A program made the position numbers and the translations under genes. Shown here in pieces: positions 1 through 7,587 of a stretch of 64,000 nt of DNA. Under the pieces are notes generated by a model. That model was not told where the DNA came from. It worked only from the letters and a program-made list of their open reading frames with translations, and searched no databases. The stretch's first letter is position 1, and each line of letters opens with the position of its first letter. This stretch comes from an uncultured Verrucomicrobiales bacterium (GTDB lineage Bacteria; Verrucomicrobiota; Verrucomicrobiia; Verrucomicrobiales; Akkermansiaceae), in NCBI GenBank assembly GCA_937928545.1, contig CALGJQ010000007.1, positions 124,001 to 188,000 on the forward strand, in the 5' to 3' direction.

Positions 1-228
1 CGGGTTCACGGGCGTGAATGTTGTCGTTTAGGTCCTGCACGGTAAGGAAAGTGAGTAAGAGGTTCTTTGGGACTCTTCGTTACGCCACGATTAGGGGTTA
101 TTGCATCAATCCAGATTCAGCGATATTTTGTTGATTCACATGCCCCGTGGAGATAATCGTGCTGGGTCATTTGTGGTTTCATTTCCAGTCAGTGTTACTA
201 CTGAAATTTTAGAAGAGAGTTTAATTTG
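1..228. other. Left edge of window, no gene recognised
   Basis: No reading frame of useful length or recognisable content is visible on either strand in this stretch. It could hold the tail of a gene that begins outside the window, plus the promoter region of the SUI1-like gene that follows. An AGAGAG stretch lies a few bases before the ATG at 229 and could serve as a weak ribosome binding site. Confidence 0.4.
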
Positions 229-639
229 ATGAGCCGAAGAAAAGAGAAAGCCGCCCGCTTGAAAGCGGAGCAAGAGAAGGAGTTGAAAATTCCAAATCCT
301 TTCGCGGCGGGTGCCTTAGATGCGCTGGGTGATTTGCCAGATGGGCCGGAGGAGGTTCCGGAAAGGACTTCAAAACGTGGGCAGAAAAACATGAAGCGTG
401 GTCGAGTGGATATTGTTCGGCAGACTGCGCATCGAGGCGGAAAGGCGGTGACGGTGGTGAAAAATTTTACGGGAATTGGTCTTCCTGAAAAAAAGGAACT
501 CGCGAAGAAAATACAGAAAGCCTGTGGGGTGGGTGGAACCGTGAAGGACGGTTGCATCGAGATCCAGGGCGACAAGCGCGAGGAGGCGAAACGGATTTTG
601 GAGGAGGAGGGATTTCAGCCCGTCTTTGCGGGTGGTTAG
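229..639 (+). CDS. SUI1/eIF1-family translation factor (YciH-like)
   Basis: This 136-aa protein has a lysine/arginine-rich N-terminal half and a C-terminal SUI1 domain (about residues 63-136). Seen directly: the block AVTVVKNFTGIG, then a helix rich in Lys, then CGVGGTVKDGCIEIQG, the usual SUI1 ending pattern. Bacterial SUI1 proteins (YciH) resemble eukaryotic eIF1 and are thought to influence initiation-codon selection on the small ribosomal subunit; that role is inferred from the family. An in-frame TTG lies directly before the ATG; I chose the ATG at 229. The basic N-terminal extension is longer than in E. coli YciH and probably unstructured. Confidence 0.9.
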   Translation: MSRRKEKAARLKAEQEKELKIPNPFAAGALDALGDLPDGPEEVPERTSKRGQKNMKRGRVDIVRQTAHRGGKAVTVVKNFTGIGLPEKKELAKKIQKACGVGGTVKDGCIEIQGDKREEAKRILEEEGFQPVFAGG

Positions 640-1037
640 AGAGCTTTTGACCTCTCAGGGAGTGAGTAGCGCTCGTTTCGGAAACAGATCTTTCCATCAA
701 AGACGAGTTGTTGCTCAGTGCGGGCTGGTTTTGTTTTTTCCAGTGATTGAGGAATAGATGGAGTGGTCTTTTCCAACTTCTTGGGGGAGTTCCTTTATGC
801 TGAGAACTTGATCCTCGATGCCGCTCAAGAAGGTGAGGTGGTCAGAGATGAGCTGATGAGAGGGCGTTTTTGAATCAAGTGACATGGCGATGATCCAAGT
901 GCCGAGTAGAATGCTGAGTCTTTGACTAACAATGTAAATTCGGATGCTGCCGGTGAAGTCGCTTTCAAGAAGGGCGGCTCGCGAGGTGACGATGAGATTT
1001 GGTCCGATGATCCAGCGAGCGATTTTCTTGTGTGGTT
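640..1037. other. Intergenic region with a possible small minus-strand ORF
   Basis: About 400 bases lie between two convergent genes. On the minus strand one frame stays open from inside the end of the exonuclease gene down to a stop at 715-717. Its translation looks protein-like, with an alternating hydrophobic stretch (IRIYIVSQRLSILLGTWIIA). The only ATG in that frame is at 885, giving a 56-aa product (715-885, minus). I do not recognise it and cannot tell whether it is a real small gene, the decayed end of one, or chance. Confidence 0.3.
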
Positions 1038-1730
1038 TTAGTGTCCTTTTAGGTCTTGTGCGCTGAAGCGTTCGTCTTGCTGTAAGCCTTCCAAGATTTT
1101 GAGGGCGGCATAGGCATCGTTCGCGGCGTAGGTGAGTTGTTTGTCGCTGAGTTCTTCAAGAGCCCAGTTGCTGGTGGTGGTGGATTTCGATTTCTTGAAG
1201 CAGAGATTGAGGAGGACGCCCATCGCGCCGCGCACTCCGATTTGTCCAGCGTAGCCGATTTTTCGGAAGACCTGATCGAGGTCGAGGACTTGGCTGAGGT
1301 CTATTCCGAAACGTCCTCGGATTTGCTTGTGGTCGTTTCTGAGGCCGAAGCCAACTTTGAGGACTTCCTTTGAAGCGATGATCTTGGCCGAGGCCTTTTC
1401 GCATTCGTCGCGATGCAGTTGAAAGATGAATGCTTTGTCGGTGAGGGAAAATTGCACGACATGAGGGCCATCGCATTTCTGGCCTTTTCGAAAGGTCGGT
1501 TTGGCTTCGGTGTCAAATCCGGTGATGCCAGCGGCGAAGATCTCTTCGACGGCGGCTTGGCATTCCTCCGCGTTCTTTGGGACGATTATTTTGTCCAAGG
1601 CTAGTCCGGGGAAAGGTTGGAGTAGCGCGGTTTCGGCTTTGGTTGGACCTAAGATTCTTTTTGGTTTGTCGGGTTTAGATGAACGCCGCCGGCGTGTTTT
1701 TTTTCTGGGGCTAGGGTCGGAATCGCTCAT
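1038..1730 (-). CDS. RNase D-like 3'-5' exonuclease (DEDDy)
   Basis: This 230-aa protein has a basic, low-complexity N-terminus (residues 1-30, many Arg/Lys/Ser) followed by one DEDD exonuclease domain. Catalytic residues are readable: Asp73 and Glu75 in GFDTEA (Exo I), Asp133 in FGLRNDHKQI (Exo II), and Tyr201 with Asp205 in LTYAANDAYAALKI (Exo III). The YxxxD arrangement puts it in the DEDDy group of RNase D and WRN-type nucleases. It lacks the HRDC domains of full-length RNase D, so it belongs to the short exonuclease-only group, which probably trims RNA or DNA 3' ends. It is transcribed alone or with the kinase-like gene upstream; 51 bases separate them. Confidence 0.85.
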   Translation of the reverse strand: MSDSDPSPRKKTRRRRSSKPDKPKRILGPTKAETALLQPFPGLALDKIIVPKNAEECQAAVEEIFAAGITGFDTEAKPTFRKGQKCDGPHVVQFSLTDKAFIFQLHRDECEKASAKIIASKEVLKVGFGLRNDHKQIRGRFGIDLSQVLDLDQVFRKIGYAGQIGVRGAMGVLLNLCFKKSKSTTTSNWALEELSDKQLTYAANDAYAALKILEGLQQDERFSAQDLKGH

Positions 1731-1781
1731 CGTTTTGGGACGTCAGGAGATCTTTGCTTAAGTCGAGCGGTTCTGCAAACT

Positions 1782-2753
1782 TTAGAGCGAGGCAAGGACC
1801 TGTCGGCAAAGGCGTTCGCTGTATGAGTTGATTTTCCAATGCCCCGGACTCCAACCTTTGAGAAAGCGATGGAAGTCGGTCCATGCGATCGGGTAGAGGG
1901 CACGCCACTCGTTTTCAACTTCGTCAGGATCAATGGCTGGGTGTTTTTGAGTGAGGGATTGGCGAAGGGTGGCGAAGTAGTGAGCAAGGAGGTCGGACTC
2001 TAGTTCTTCGCAGGCGGATTCGTCGAGACATGAGCCGATGAAGTAGGCGAGGTCTTTCATGCCACAGCCGCCTCCGACGTATTGAAAGTCGACGGCAGCG
2101 ACGGCATCGCCTGATTGCGAGAAACAGAAGTTGGCGAGCTTGGCATCACCGTGGACGATGCTTTGAAAGCGGGCGTTAGTGAGGAGGTCGTCGAGGGTGG
2201 GTGCGGCTTTTTTGAGGGCGAGGTCGTCGAGGGCTTCCAGTTCTTCACTGCGGGTTGCGAGGTGCCAGTAGGTTCCGTTTTGCCAGAGTTGATCGGGCTC
2301 GGCATTCATGAAGGTGGCGTGGAAATGAGCGAGCCAGTCGAGGCAGGACTTGAGTTGTGATGGGGAGACCGAGCTCAGGCGGACAGCGTATCCGGATGGG
2401 TCGAGGTCTTCGAGGACGAGGAGGGTTTCGCTTTCGTGTTGATCGAAGTGAAGAAAGTTTGGAATGCGCGAGTCTTCTCCGCAGCGATGGCTCCAATTCC
2501 GGTACCATGCGCTTTCGACCTGATAAGATTTGAGCTTTCGTTGGTGGCCAAGGTTTGAATTCCAACCGCGAGGGTGGACTCCCTTGCGTGGAATTTGAAT
2601 GTGCTTAGCAATGACGGTGGCAGGGTGGGTTCCCTCAAGACGGATTCTGAGGATCTGGCCGTATCCGCTCCAGAGTTCCTGAAGGCATCCGACGATTTCA
2701 ATCGAGGAGGATTCAGTGGCGGAGCGTATGGAATCTAGGAAGTATTTTTGCAA
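1782..2753 (-). CDS. Aminoglycoside phosphotransferase-fold kinase (APH/EcKinase-like)
   Basis: The 323-aa protein has the signature of the APH/choline kinase superfamily. Visible features are a nucleotide-binding lysine region (VIAKHI, Lys50), a hinge-like LLVLEDLDP (111-119), the Brenner motif HGDAKLANF (His201, Asp203, Asn208) and the metal-binding VDFQYVGGG (Asp222). The FQ after the Asp and the following [10 protein letters not shown] resemble the ecdysteroid-kinase/DUF1679 branch. It should phosphorylate a small hydroxylated substrate with ATP; the substrate cannot be read from sequence. No ATG fits the N-terminus, so the start is a TTG at 2753. A role in antibiotic resistance is not implied. 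Confidence 0.8.
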   Translation of the reverse strand: MQKYFLDSIRSATESSSIEIVGCLQELWSGYGQILRIRLEGTHPATVIAKHIQIPRKGVHPRGWNSNLGHQRKLKSYQVESAWYRNWSHRCGEDSRIPNFLHFDQHESETLLVLEDLDPSGYAVRLSSVSPSQLKSCLDWLAHFHATFMNAEPDQLWQNGTYWHLATRSEELEALDDLALKKAAPTLDDLLTNARFQSIVHGDAKLANFCFSQSGDAVAAVDFQYVGGGCGMKDLAYFIGSCLDESACEELESDLLAHYFATLRQSLTQKHPAIDPDEVENEWRALYPIAWTDFHRFLKGWSPGHWKINSYSERLCRQVLASL

Positions 2754-2874
2754 AGGTGGGGAAGGTTACGGGGCGATGTTGGAAATCGCGAGAAAATCTA
2801 GAATGGTCTCAGCAAGTGAATGATCTTGGTCTACGAAGTTCTGGCTGCTAATAGCTGAGGTCGCTCTCACGCTG

Positions 2875-3954
2875 ATGCCTTTTTCTGCTCTTCAACGACT
2901 CACTGTTTCTGTTTCTCAGCGCATTCGATCTGCTTGTTCTCTTTTGGGGGGGAAGCTACGGGATTCAGCGGGCTTAAGGGCTTGGTTTTACCCTCCTGTG
3001 GAGGTGGAAACTCCTGCGGAGAAGTATCGTCAGTTCAATGAGAACTATTTTGCCGATCTGCACACGCAGGAGCGGATGCTGGCTGATCAGCCCCGAATGA
3101 GCTTCTATCACGAGGCGATCGAGCGGCATATCCAAGAGGGTGACCGAGTGATTGATCTGGGAACTGGGACGGGGATTTTGGCGGCCTTCGCTTCTCGTCG
3201 TGGAGCGGAGAAGGTTTACGCGGTAGATCACTCAAACATCATTGAACACGCGAAACAATTGGCGGCAGAGAATGGCATCGAGAATGTCGATTTTGAGGAC
3301 GTGCATAGCTCGAAGCTCTACTTGGATGAGCCGGTGGATGTCATTGTGCACGAGCAGATGGGAGACTATCTCTTTGATGAGGCAATGATGGTGAACGTTT
3401 GTGATTTGCGGGATCGCTTGCTTAAGCCTGGTGGGCTGATTCTTCCTAGCCAGTTCGAGTTGTTTTGTGAACCCATGACGCTCCATGACGAGCGTCGGGT
3501 GCCTTATATTTGGGAGCTTAACGATGTCTATGGTTTTGACTTTTCAAGTATGGAACGTAGTCGACCTCAAGATTTGGAATACTACCGCTTGGTGAGTTGT
3601 GATTTGGCGGTGGTAAAACACTTTGTCAGTGAGCCAGCGCCGATCATGAAAGTGGATCTCCATACCGTCACGGAATCTAAGCTTCCTTTGCGAGTGAAGT
3701 TTACGCGCAAGGTGACCCAGGCGGGGATTCTCGATGGTCTTGTGATTTATATGAAGGCTAAGGTGGATGACGATCTGGTCTTAAGCTCAAGCCCGCTTGA
3801 TCCGGGAAGAGCACCGCATTGGGGATATCGCATTCTGCGCCTCGATCAGAGCTACGTGGAAGTTGGGACTGAGTTGGAGGTGACCCTTACAGCCGATGAT
3901 TGGAGTGATCCTGATACTTGGGAATGGAACTGCGGGCAGTGGGGGAGCGAATAA
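2875..3954 (+). CDS. PRMT-like class I SAM-dependent methyltransferase
   Basis: This 359-aa protein follows the layout of protein arginine N-methyltransferases. Motif I is VIDLGTGTGIL (93-102), the acidic residue that binds the ribose is Asp118 in YAVDHS, and the 'double-E loop' is HEQMGDYLFDEAM with Glu160 and Glu169. In eukaryotic PRMTs the loop reads SExMGxxLxxExM, and the two glutamates hold the substrate guanidinium. A C-terminal beta-barrel region follows (about 195-359). The first 50 residues are unlike PRMTs and may be a separate helix. PRMT homologues are uncommon in bacteria, so activity on protein arginine is inference from these residues. It is divergent from the kinase gene, 121 bases away. 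Confidence 0.8.
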   Translation: MPFSALQRLTVSVSQRIRSACSLLGGKLRDSAGLRAWFYPPVEVETPAEKYRQFNENYFADLHTQERMLADQPRMSFYHEAIERHIQEGDRVIDLGTGTGILAAFASRRGAEKVYAVDHSNIIEHAKQLAAENGIENVDFEDVHSSKLYLDEPVDVIVHEQMGDYLFDEAMMVNVCDLRDRLLKPGGLILPSQFELFCEPMTLHDERRVPYIWELNDVYGFDFSSMERSRPQDLEYYRLVSCDLAVVKHFVSEPAPIMKVDLHTVTESKLPLRVKFTRKVTQAGILDGLVIYMKAKVDDDLVLSSSPLDPGRAPHWGYRILRLDQSYVEVGTELEVTLTADDWSDPDTWEWNCGQWGSE

Positions 3955-4029
3955 GGAAGGGGTTGGTGAGAGTTTTCGCTTTTCATCAAAAACTCGACCA
4001 AGCCAGCCCCTCTGTGCTTTAGTCAGGAT

Positions 4030-4572
4030 ATGGCCGAAGAAAAAAAATCGATCCCGAAACCGACGATTAAGAATAGTCCGCCGGAGAAGCCTCCGGTGAC
4101 ATCACTCGATTTTGATGAGCCTGAGCCCCAGAAGGTTGAAAAAGAAAAAGATTCTACTTCAGAGCCTGTCGTTCCCTCTGATGGAGTGGAAACTGATTTG
4201 GTAAAGCGTCTGCTTGGCGTGCTGATTGATGGAGTGGTCGCGGGTTTTATCGCCTTCATCGTTTTAAAGATAACGGGGTCGAGCTTTCTGAATTATGCGG
4301 TGATGGGCTTGGTGATGCTCACCCGCGATAGCCTGCCTTTCCTTGAGGGACAGAGCTTGGGTAAGAAGGTTATGAAGACGAAAGCGGTGAAAGAGGATGG
4401 ATCTTCGCTCGCTGGAGATTGGGTGACGGGCGCGACTCGGAATATTCTTTTTGCGGTTCCGGTGGCCGGAGTTGTCGAGTGTTTCACTATGCTCTCACGG
4501 AGTGGAAATGCTGGGGCAGGGAAGCGGCTAGGAGATGATTGGGCGAAGACTAAGGTGATCTCGGTAGACTAG
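4030..4572 (+). CDS. RDD family membrane protein
   Basis: A 180-aa protein with a Pro/Lys/Glu-rich cytoplasmic N-terminus (1-58), then an RDD domain. The diagnostic residues are visible: Arg in VKRLLGVLIDGVVAG, followed by an Asp in the first transmembrane helix, and an Asp before the LEGQSLGKKVMKTKAV loop. Two to three hydrophobic helices are evident (about 66-88, 92-104, 140-158). RDD proteins are small integral membrane proteins, some linked to ion or osmolyte transport, but the substrate is unknown here. It lies between the methyltransferase and prfC and has no obvious operon partner. Confidence 0.8.
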   Translation: MAEEKKSIPKPTIKNSPPEKPPVTSLDFDEPEPQKVEKEKDSTSEPVVPSDGVETDLVKRLLGVLIDGVVAGFIAFIVLKITGSSFLNYAVMGLVMLTRDSLPFLEGQSLGKKVMKTKAVKEDGSSLAGDWVTGATRNILFAVPVAGVVECFTMLSRSGNAGAGKRLGDDWAKTKVISVD

Positions 4573-4673
4573 TTTTCTTAGGTCTGATTCTTTTGCGATC
4601 CTAGGGAGAGTTGCCAATCGCTCTCCTTCAAGCTACCTGTCTTCCAGTTTTGACTACTTCCGCTTCCACAAAC

Positions 4674-6281
4674 ATGGTGCCAGCTTCGGTGGCCGGTGAA
4701 ATTTCGCGCCGTCGAACCTTTGCCATCATTTCTCACCCAGATGCCGGTAAGACGACCTTGACCGAGAAGCTGCTTCTCTACGGAGGTGCTATTGGTCTGG
4801 CTGGAAGTGTGACTTCGAAGAAGAAGCAACAGGCGACTTCGAGTGACTGGATGTCGATGGAGAAAGAGCGGGGGATTTCCGTATCGTCGACCGTTCTCCA
4901 GTTTGAGTATCAAGATTGCTGCGTGAATCTTCTGGATACACCGGGTCACCATGATTTTTCAGAAGATACTTATCGCGTTCTTTCAGCAGTGGATGCGGCG
5001 GTGATGGTGATTGATGCGGGTAAAGGAATTGAGGCTCAAACTCTGAAGTTATTTGAGGTGTGTCGTCGTCGGGGGGTTCCCATCTTCGTGTTCGTGAATA
5101 AAATGGACCGGCCCTCGCGTCCGCCCTTGGAATTAATGGACGAGCTTGAAAAGGTGCTGAAGCTCGCGCCTGCTCCAGTCAATTGGCCCTTGGGTGATGG
5201 TCCGCGCTTCCGTGGGGTCTATGATCGAAAGAAGGGTGAAGTGCACCTCTTTGAGAGGACCACGCATGGTGCTTTTAAGGCGCCGCTTGAGGTTGCCGGT
5301 ATCGAGGATGAAAAAGTTCACGAGTCTCTCGGTGATGAACTTTACGAAACCGTCACTCAGGAAGTGGAGCTGCTTGATGGTCTGACCGAGCCTTTAGATC
5401 TCGAGAGAGTGATCGCGGGTGAGCAAATGCCGATCTACTTCGGAAGTGCGATGAACAATTTCGGGGTGCAGAACATGCTGGAAAGCTTTTTGGAAATGGC
5501 TCCGTCTCCGGTCGGTCGGGTGAGTCAGGATGAATTGGTCGATCCCAACGACGCGAATTTTTCAGGCTTTGTCTTTAAGATCCAGGCCAACATGAATCCG
5601 CGTCACCGTGATCGGGCGGTTTTTGTAAGGATCGTTTCCGGAGTCTTTGAGCGGGACATGCAAGTCATCGATCAACGTTCGGGTAAGAAGGTTCGGCTCG
5701 CGAATGCCCAGAAGCTATTTGGGCAGGATCGTGAAACGCTCGATACGGCTTACGCGGGGGACATTCTGGCCTTGGTGGGGAACTATAATTTTCTAATTGG
5801 TGATACTCTGACAAGCGACCCCAAGGTGGTTTATAATGAGATGCCCCGTTTCACGCCCGAGTGCTTCACCTATATTCTCAACAGCGATACCAAGAATATT
5901 AAGCGCTATCGAGCAGGGATGGAGCAGCTGATGAAGGAGGGCGTGGCGCAAGCTTATCACGTTCATGGGAGTGCACAGGCAGTTCCCTTGTTGGGCGCAG
6001 TGGGACCACTTCAATTTGAAGTGCTGCAGGCTCGTCTTATTTCGGAGTATCAAGTCGAGACTCGATTGGAGCATCCACGTTGGTCGGTGGTTCAGTGGTT
6101 TGAGGAGAACGATAGGGATACCATGAGGAGTGATCGCGAGCCACCAGAGGTTAAGCTCCCATCCGGCTGTGCGGTGGCCCGTGATCAAGATGGACATTGG
6201 GTGGTCTTGCTTTCTTCGCCTTATCTTGTTGAAAATTTGCGGGAGCGGAATGAGCACCTGACATTTCGACCTCATGCCTAA
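4674..6281 (+). CDS. prfC: Peptide chain release factor 3 (RF3)
   Basis: RF3 is the translational GTPase that recycles RF1/RF2 from the ribosome after peptide release. All GTPase motifs are readable: G1 SHPDAGKTT, switch I region with MEKERGISV, G3 DTPGHHDF and G4 NKMDR. They are followed by the elongation-factor-like domains II and III. The LYGGAIGLAGSV and SEDTYRVL segments distinguish RF3 from EF-G. I chose ATG 4674, which leaves 12 residues before RRTFAIISHPDAGKT, as in other RF3 proteins. A TTG at 4611 would add 21 residues with no family resemblance. The length of 535 aa is normal for the family. A small unknown gene follows after 9 bases. Confidence 0.95.
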   Translation: MVPASVAGEISRRRTFAIISHPDAGKTTLTEKLLLYGGAIGLAGSVTSKKKQQATSSDWMSMEKERGISVSSTVLQFEYQDCCVNLLDTPGHHDFSEDTYRVLSAVDAAVMVIDAGKGIEAQTLKLFEVCRRRGVPIFVFVNKMDRPSRPPLELMDELEKVLKLAPAPVNWPLGDGPRFRGVYDRKKGEVHLFERTTHGAFKAPLEVAGIEDEKVHESLGDELYETVTQEVELLDGLTEPLDLERVIAGEQMPIYFGSAMNNFGVQNMLESFLEMAPSPVGRVSQDELVDPNDANFSGFVFKIQANMNPRHRDRAVFVRIVSGVFERDMQVIDQRSGKKVRLANAQKLFGQDRETLDTAYAGDILALVGNYNFLIGDTLTSDPKVVYNEMPRFTPECFTYILNSDTKNIKRYRAGMEQLMKEGVAQAYHVHGSAQAVPLLGAVGPLQFEVLQARLISEYQVETRLEHPRWSVVQWFEENDRDTMRSDREPPEVKLPSGCAVARDQDGHWVVLLSSPYLVENLRERNEHLTFRPHA

Positions 6282-6290
6282 AGAAGGGAT

Positions 6291-6599
6291 ATGAACACTT
6301 TAGAGATTCAGCAATATATCGAGGCTGCGATCGCAGAGAACTTTGAGAGTGTCACTTCCGAGTCGGGAGAAATGATGACGAGCGCTGGTGGTGATGGTCG
6401 CTTCTTTGGGAAGGTGATTGCGACGCGATATTCAGGGCTTCTAGGAGGCGATATTTTCCTCGCGATTGGGCAGAGCGAAAAGGGAGTCCAAATCGTAAAG
6501 CTGGGGAAGTCTGAGTGCTTGAAGCCGGGTTCGGCTGATCTGGACTTACTCCTTTTGAAAGAGTTTGGAATTGAAGTTGAAGAAGCCGGTGAGGAGTGA
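6291..6599 (+). CDS. Conserved-looking small hypothetical protein downstream of prfC
   Basis: I do not recognise this 102-aa acidic protein. It has no signal peptide or membrane segment. The centre alternates beta-like stretches (KVIATRYSGLLGGDIFLAIG) that suggest a compact alpha/beta fold, and the C-terminus is very acidic. It begins 9 bases after the prfC stop and is almost certainly co-transcribed with it. The tRNA-Thr integration site lies 62 bases past its stop codon, so it is the last chromosomal gene before the mobile element. Confidence 0.6.
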   Translation: MNTLEIQQYIEAAIAENFESVTSESGEMMTSAGGDGRFFGKVIATRYSGLLGGDIFLAIGQSEKGVQIVKLGKSECLKPGSADLDLLLLKEFGIEVEEAGEE

Positions 6600-6617
6600 C
6601 GTTTCTGCAGATGGGGA

Positions 6618-6645
6618 TTGTCAGGCTCGATGAGTTTGCTAGGAC
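6618..6645 (+). promoter_or_regulatory. Candidate original tRNA-Thr promoter
   Basis: TTGTCA (6618-6623) and TAGGAC (6640-6645) are separated by 16 bases and end 16 bases before the 5' end of the tRNA half at 6662. That is the position expected of a sigma-70 tRNA promoter. If the element model is right, this was the original promoter of tRNA-Thr and now drives only the truncated 39-nt half. Confidence 0.45.
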
Positions 6646-6661
6646 CTTTTTTGTCGATTAG

Positions 6662-6700
6662 GCCGCTGTAGCTCAGGGGTAGAGCAATTCACTCGTAATG
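6662..6700 (+). repeat. attL: 39-bp 5' half of tRNA-Thr
   Basis: Identical to the first 39 nt of the intact tRNA-Thr at 43067. It covers the acceptor 5' strand, D arm and anticodon loop plus two bases of the 3' anticodon stem. Identity stops exactly at 6700; the next bases do not resemble a tRNA. It cannot fold into a functional tRNA. The crossover was probably within the anticodon stem-loop, a common target of tyrosine integrases. Confidence 0.9.
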
Positions 6701-6748
6701 CATGACGGTGTTTCATTTAGTCATTATTTCATAAGTGTTCTAGAGGTT

Positions 6749-6769
6749 GGGTAACACTTTTGGGTAACA
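6749..6769 (+). promoter_or_regulatory. Left integrase arm-type site
   Basis: A 21-nt sequence made of two copies of GGGTAACA separated by CTTTT. It is identical to 42890-42910 near the other end of the element. Such repeats at both ends, inside the core sites, are typical of arm-binding sites for tyrosine integrases. A weaker half copy (GTGGTAACAG) lies near 6811. Confidence 0.7.
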
Positions 6770-6929
6770 TAATCGCGATTTGCATTACACGAATCTGCAC
6801 GTAAATCGGGGTGGTAACAGTTTCTGGATGTTGGCGAATGAATTTCGGAATGTGTGAGTTAAGAGGATAAAGAAACGGTCACCATCTCTCGACAGCAACC
6901 GCTTTTTAGTTGGATTTCTTGCGGAAAAT

Positions 6930-7586
6930 TCAGCGCTTTCTCATCAGGAAGAAGATGCTTCCTACAAAGGAGAGAAAGAGAGAAGACGGCTCGGGGATAA
7001 ATGCAGTCCTGATTGCAATATTTGGTTCAGATTCGTAGGCCCATCCATTGATAAACCCACCTCGGCCGCGTGGAGGGATGGTGATGTCTAAATATCCGTA
7101 GTGAATCCCATCCGCTGCCTCAAATTCGATCCCTGCAAAAGCCCTTAAAGTTTCAAACCCAGGATAAAAGGAGCCTGAGCATCCACTGTTGAGGCAAGTA
7201 ATTAAAGAAACGAATCCATCACCCTCCTCAGGAGATACAAAACCGTCAGTGACGTCGGTGTTTAGCCAAGCTAATCCACCCGGAAGAATTGGACCAATCA
7301 GAGAGTTTTCTCCCAAAGGCAATATCTCTCCTCCGAGATCAGGGAAGACTGCTGGAACCGCAAGATATTTATTAGCTGCTGAGGTGATCAGGACAGGTCC
7401 GACAATATCTAGTCCACCGATCCGAATATCTTCGATTCCATCAAAATTCAAATCGTATCTGGTATCACTCACTCCTTCGTTTGGAAGTAGCAGCGAATGT
7501 TCCGGCGACTGAAATACGATCACTGACGCGTCGCTTGATTGCGGCATCAGTGAGTAGATTAAGAGGGGTGTGAATCGGAATCGCAT
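6930..7586 (-). CDS. PEP-CTERM sorting-signal exported protein
   Basis: A 218-aa protein with a short hydrophobic N-terminus consistent with a signal peptide (MRFRFTPLLIYSLM). It ends in a classic PEP-CTERM tripartite signal: IPEPSS, a hydrophobic helix, then the basic tail MRKR. In the known exosortase system the C-terminal signal is cut and the protein is attached or released at the cell surface. The body is beta-rich, with Asp/Gly-rich segments (DLNFDGIEDIRIGG) that could bind calcium. It starts one base after the stop of the upstream subtilase-like gene, so the two are probably one transcript. No exosortase gene is in the window. Confidence 0.8.
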   Translation of the reverse strand: MRFRFTPLLIYSLMPQSSDASVIVFQSPEHSLLLPNEGVSDTRYDLNFDGIEDIRIGGLDIVGPVLITSAANKYLAVPAVFPDLGGEILPLGENSLIGPILPGGLAWLNTDVTDGFVSPEEGDGFVSLITCLNSGCSGSFYPGFETLRAFAGIEFEAADGIHYGYLDITIPPRGRGGFINGWAYESEPNIAIRTAFIPEPSSLFLSFVGSIFFLMRKR

Positions 7587-7587
7587 C

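Noticed and set aside
1782-2753. Aminoglycoside resistance gene
   Set aside because: The fold is shared by many small-molecule kinases, and the sequence looks closer to the ecdysteroid-kinase-like branch.
3958-4008. Terminator hairpin after the methyltransferase
   Set aside because: The stem (GAGTTTT/AAAACTC) is short and the outer pairing imperfect; evidence too weak to list.
6662-6700. A second functional tRNA-Thr gene
   Set aside because: Only 39 nt match; the T arm and 3' acceptor strand are missing after 6700.
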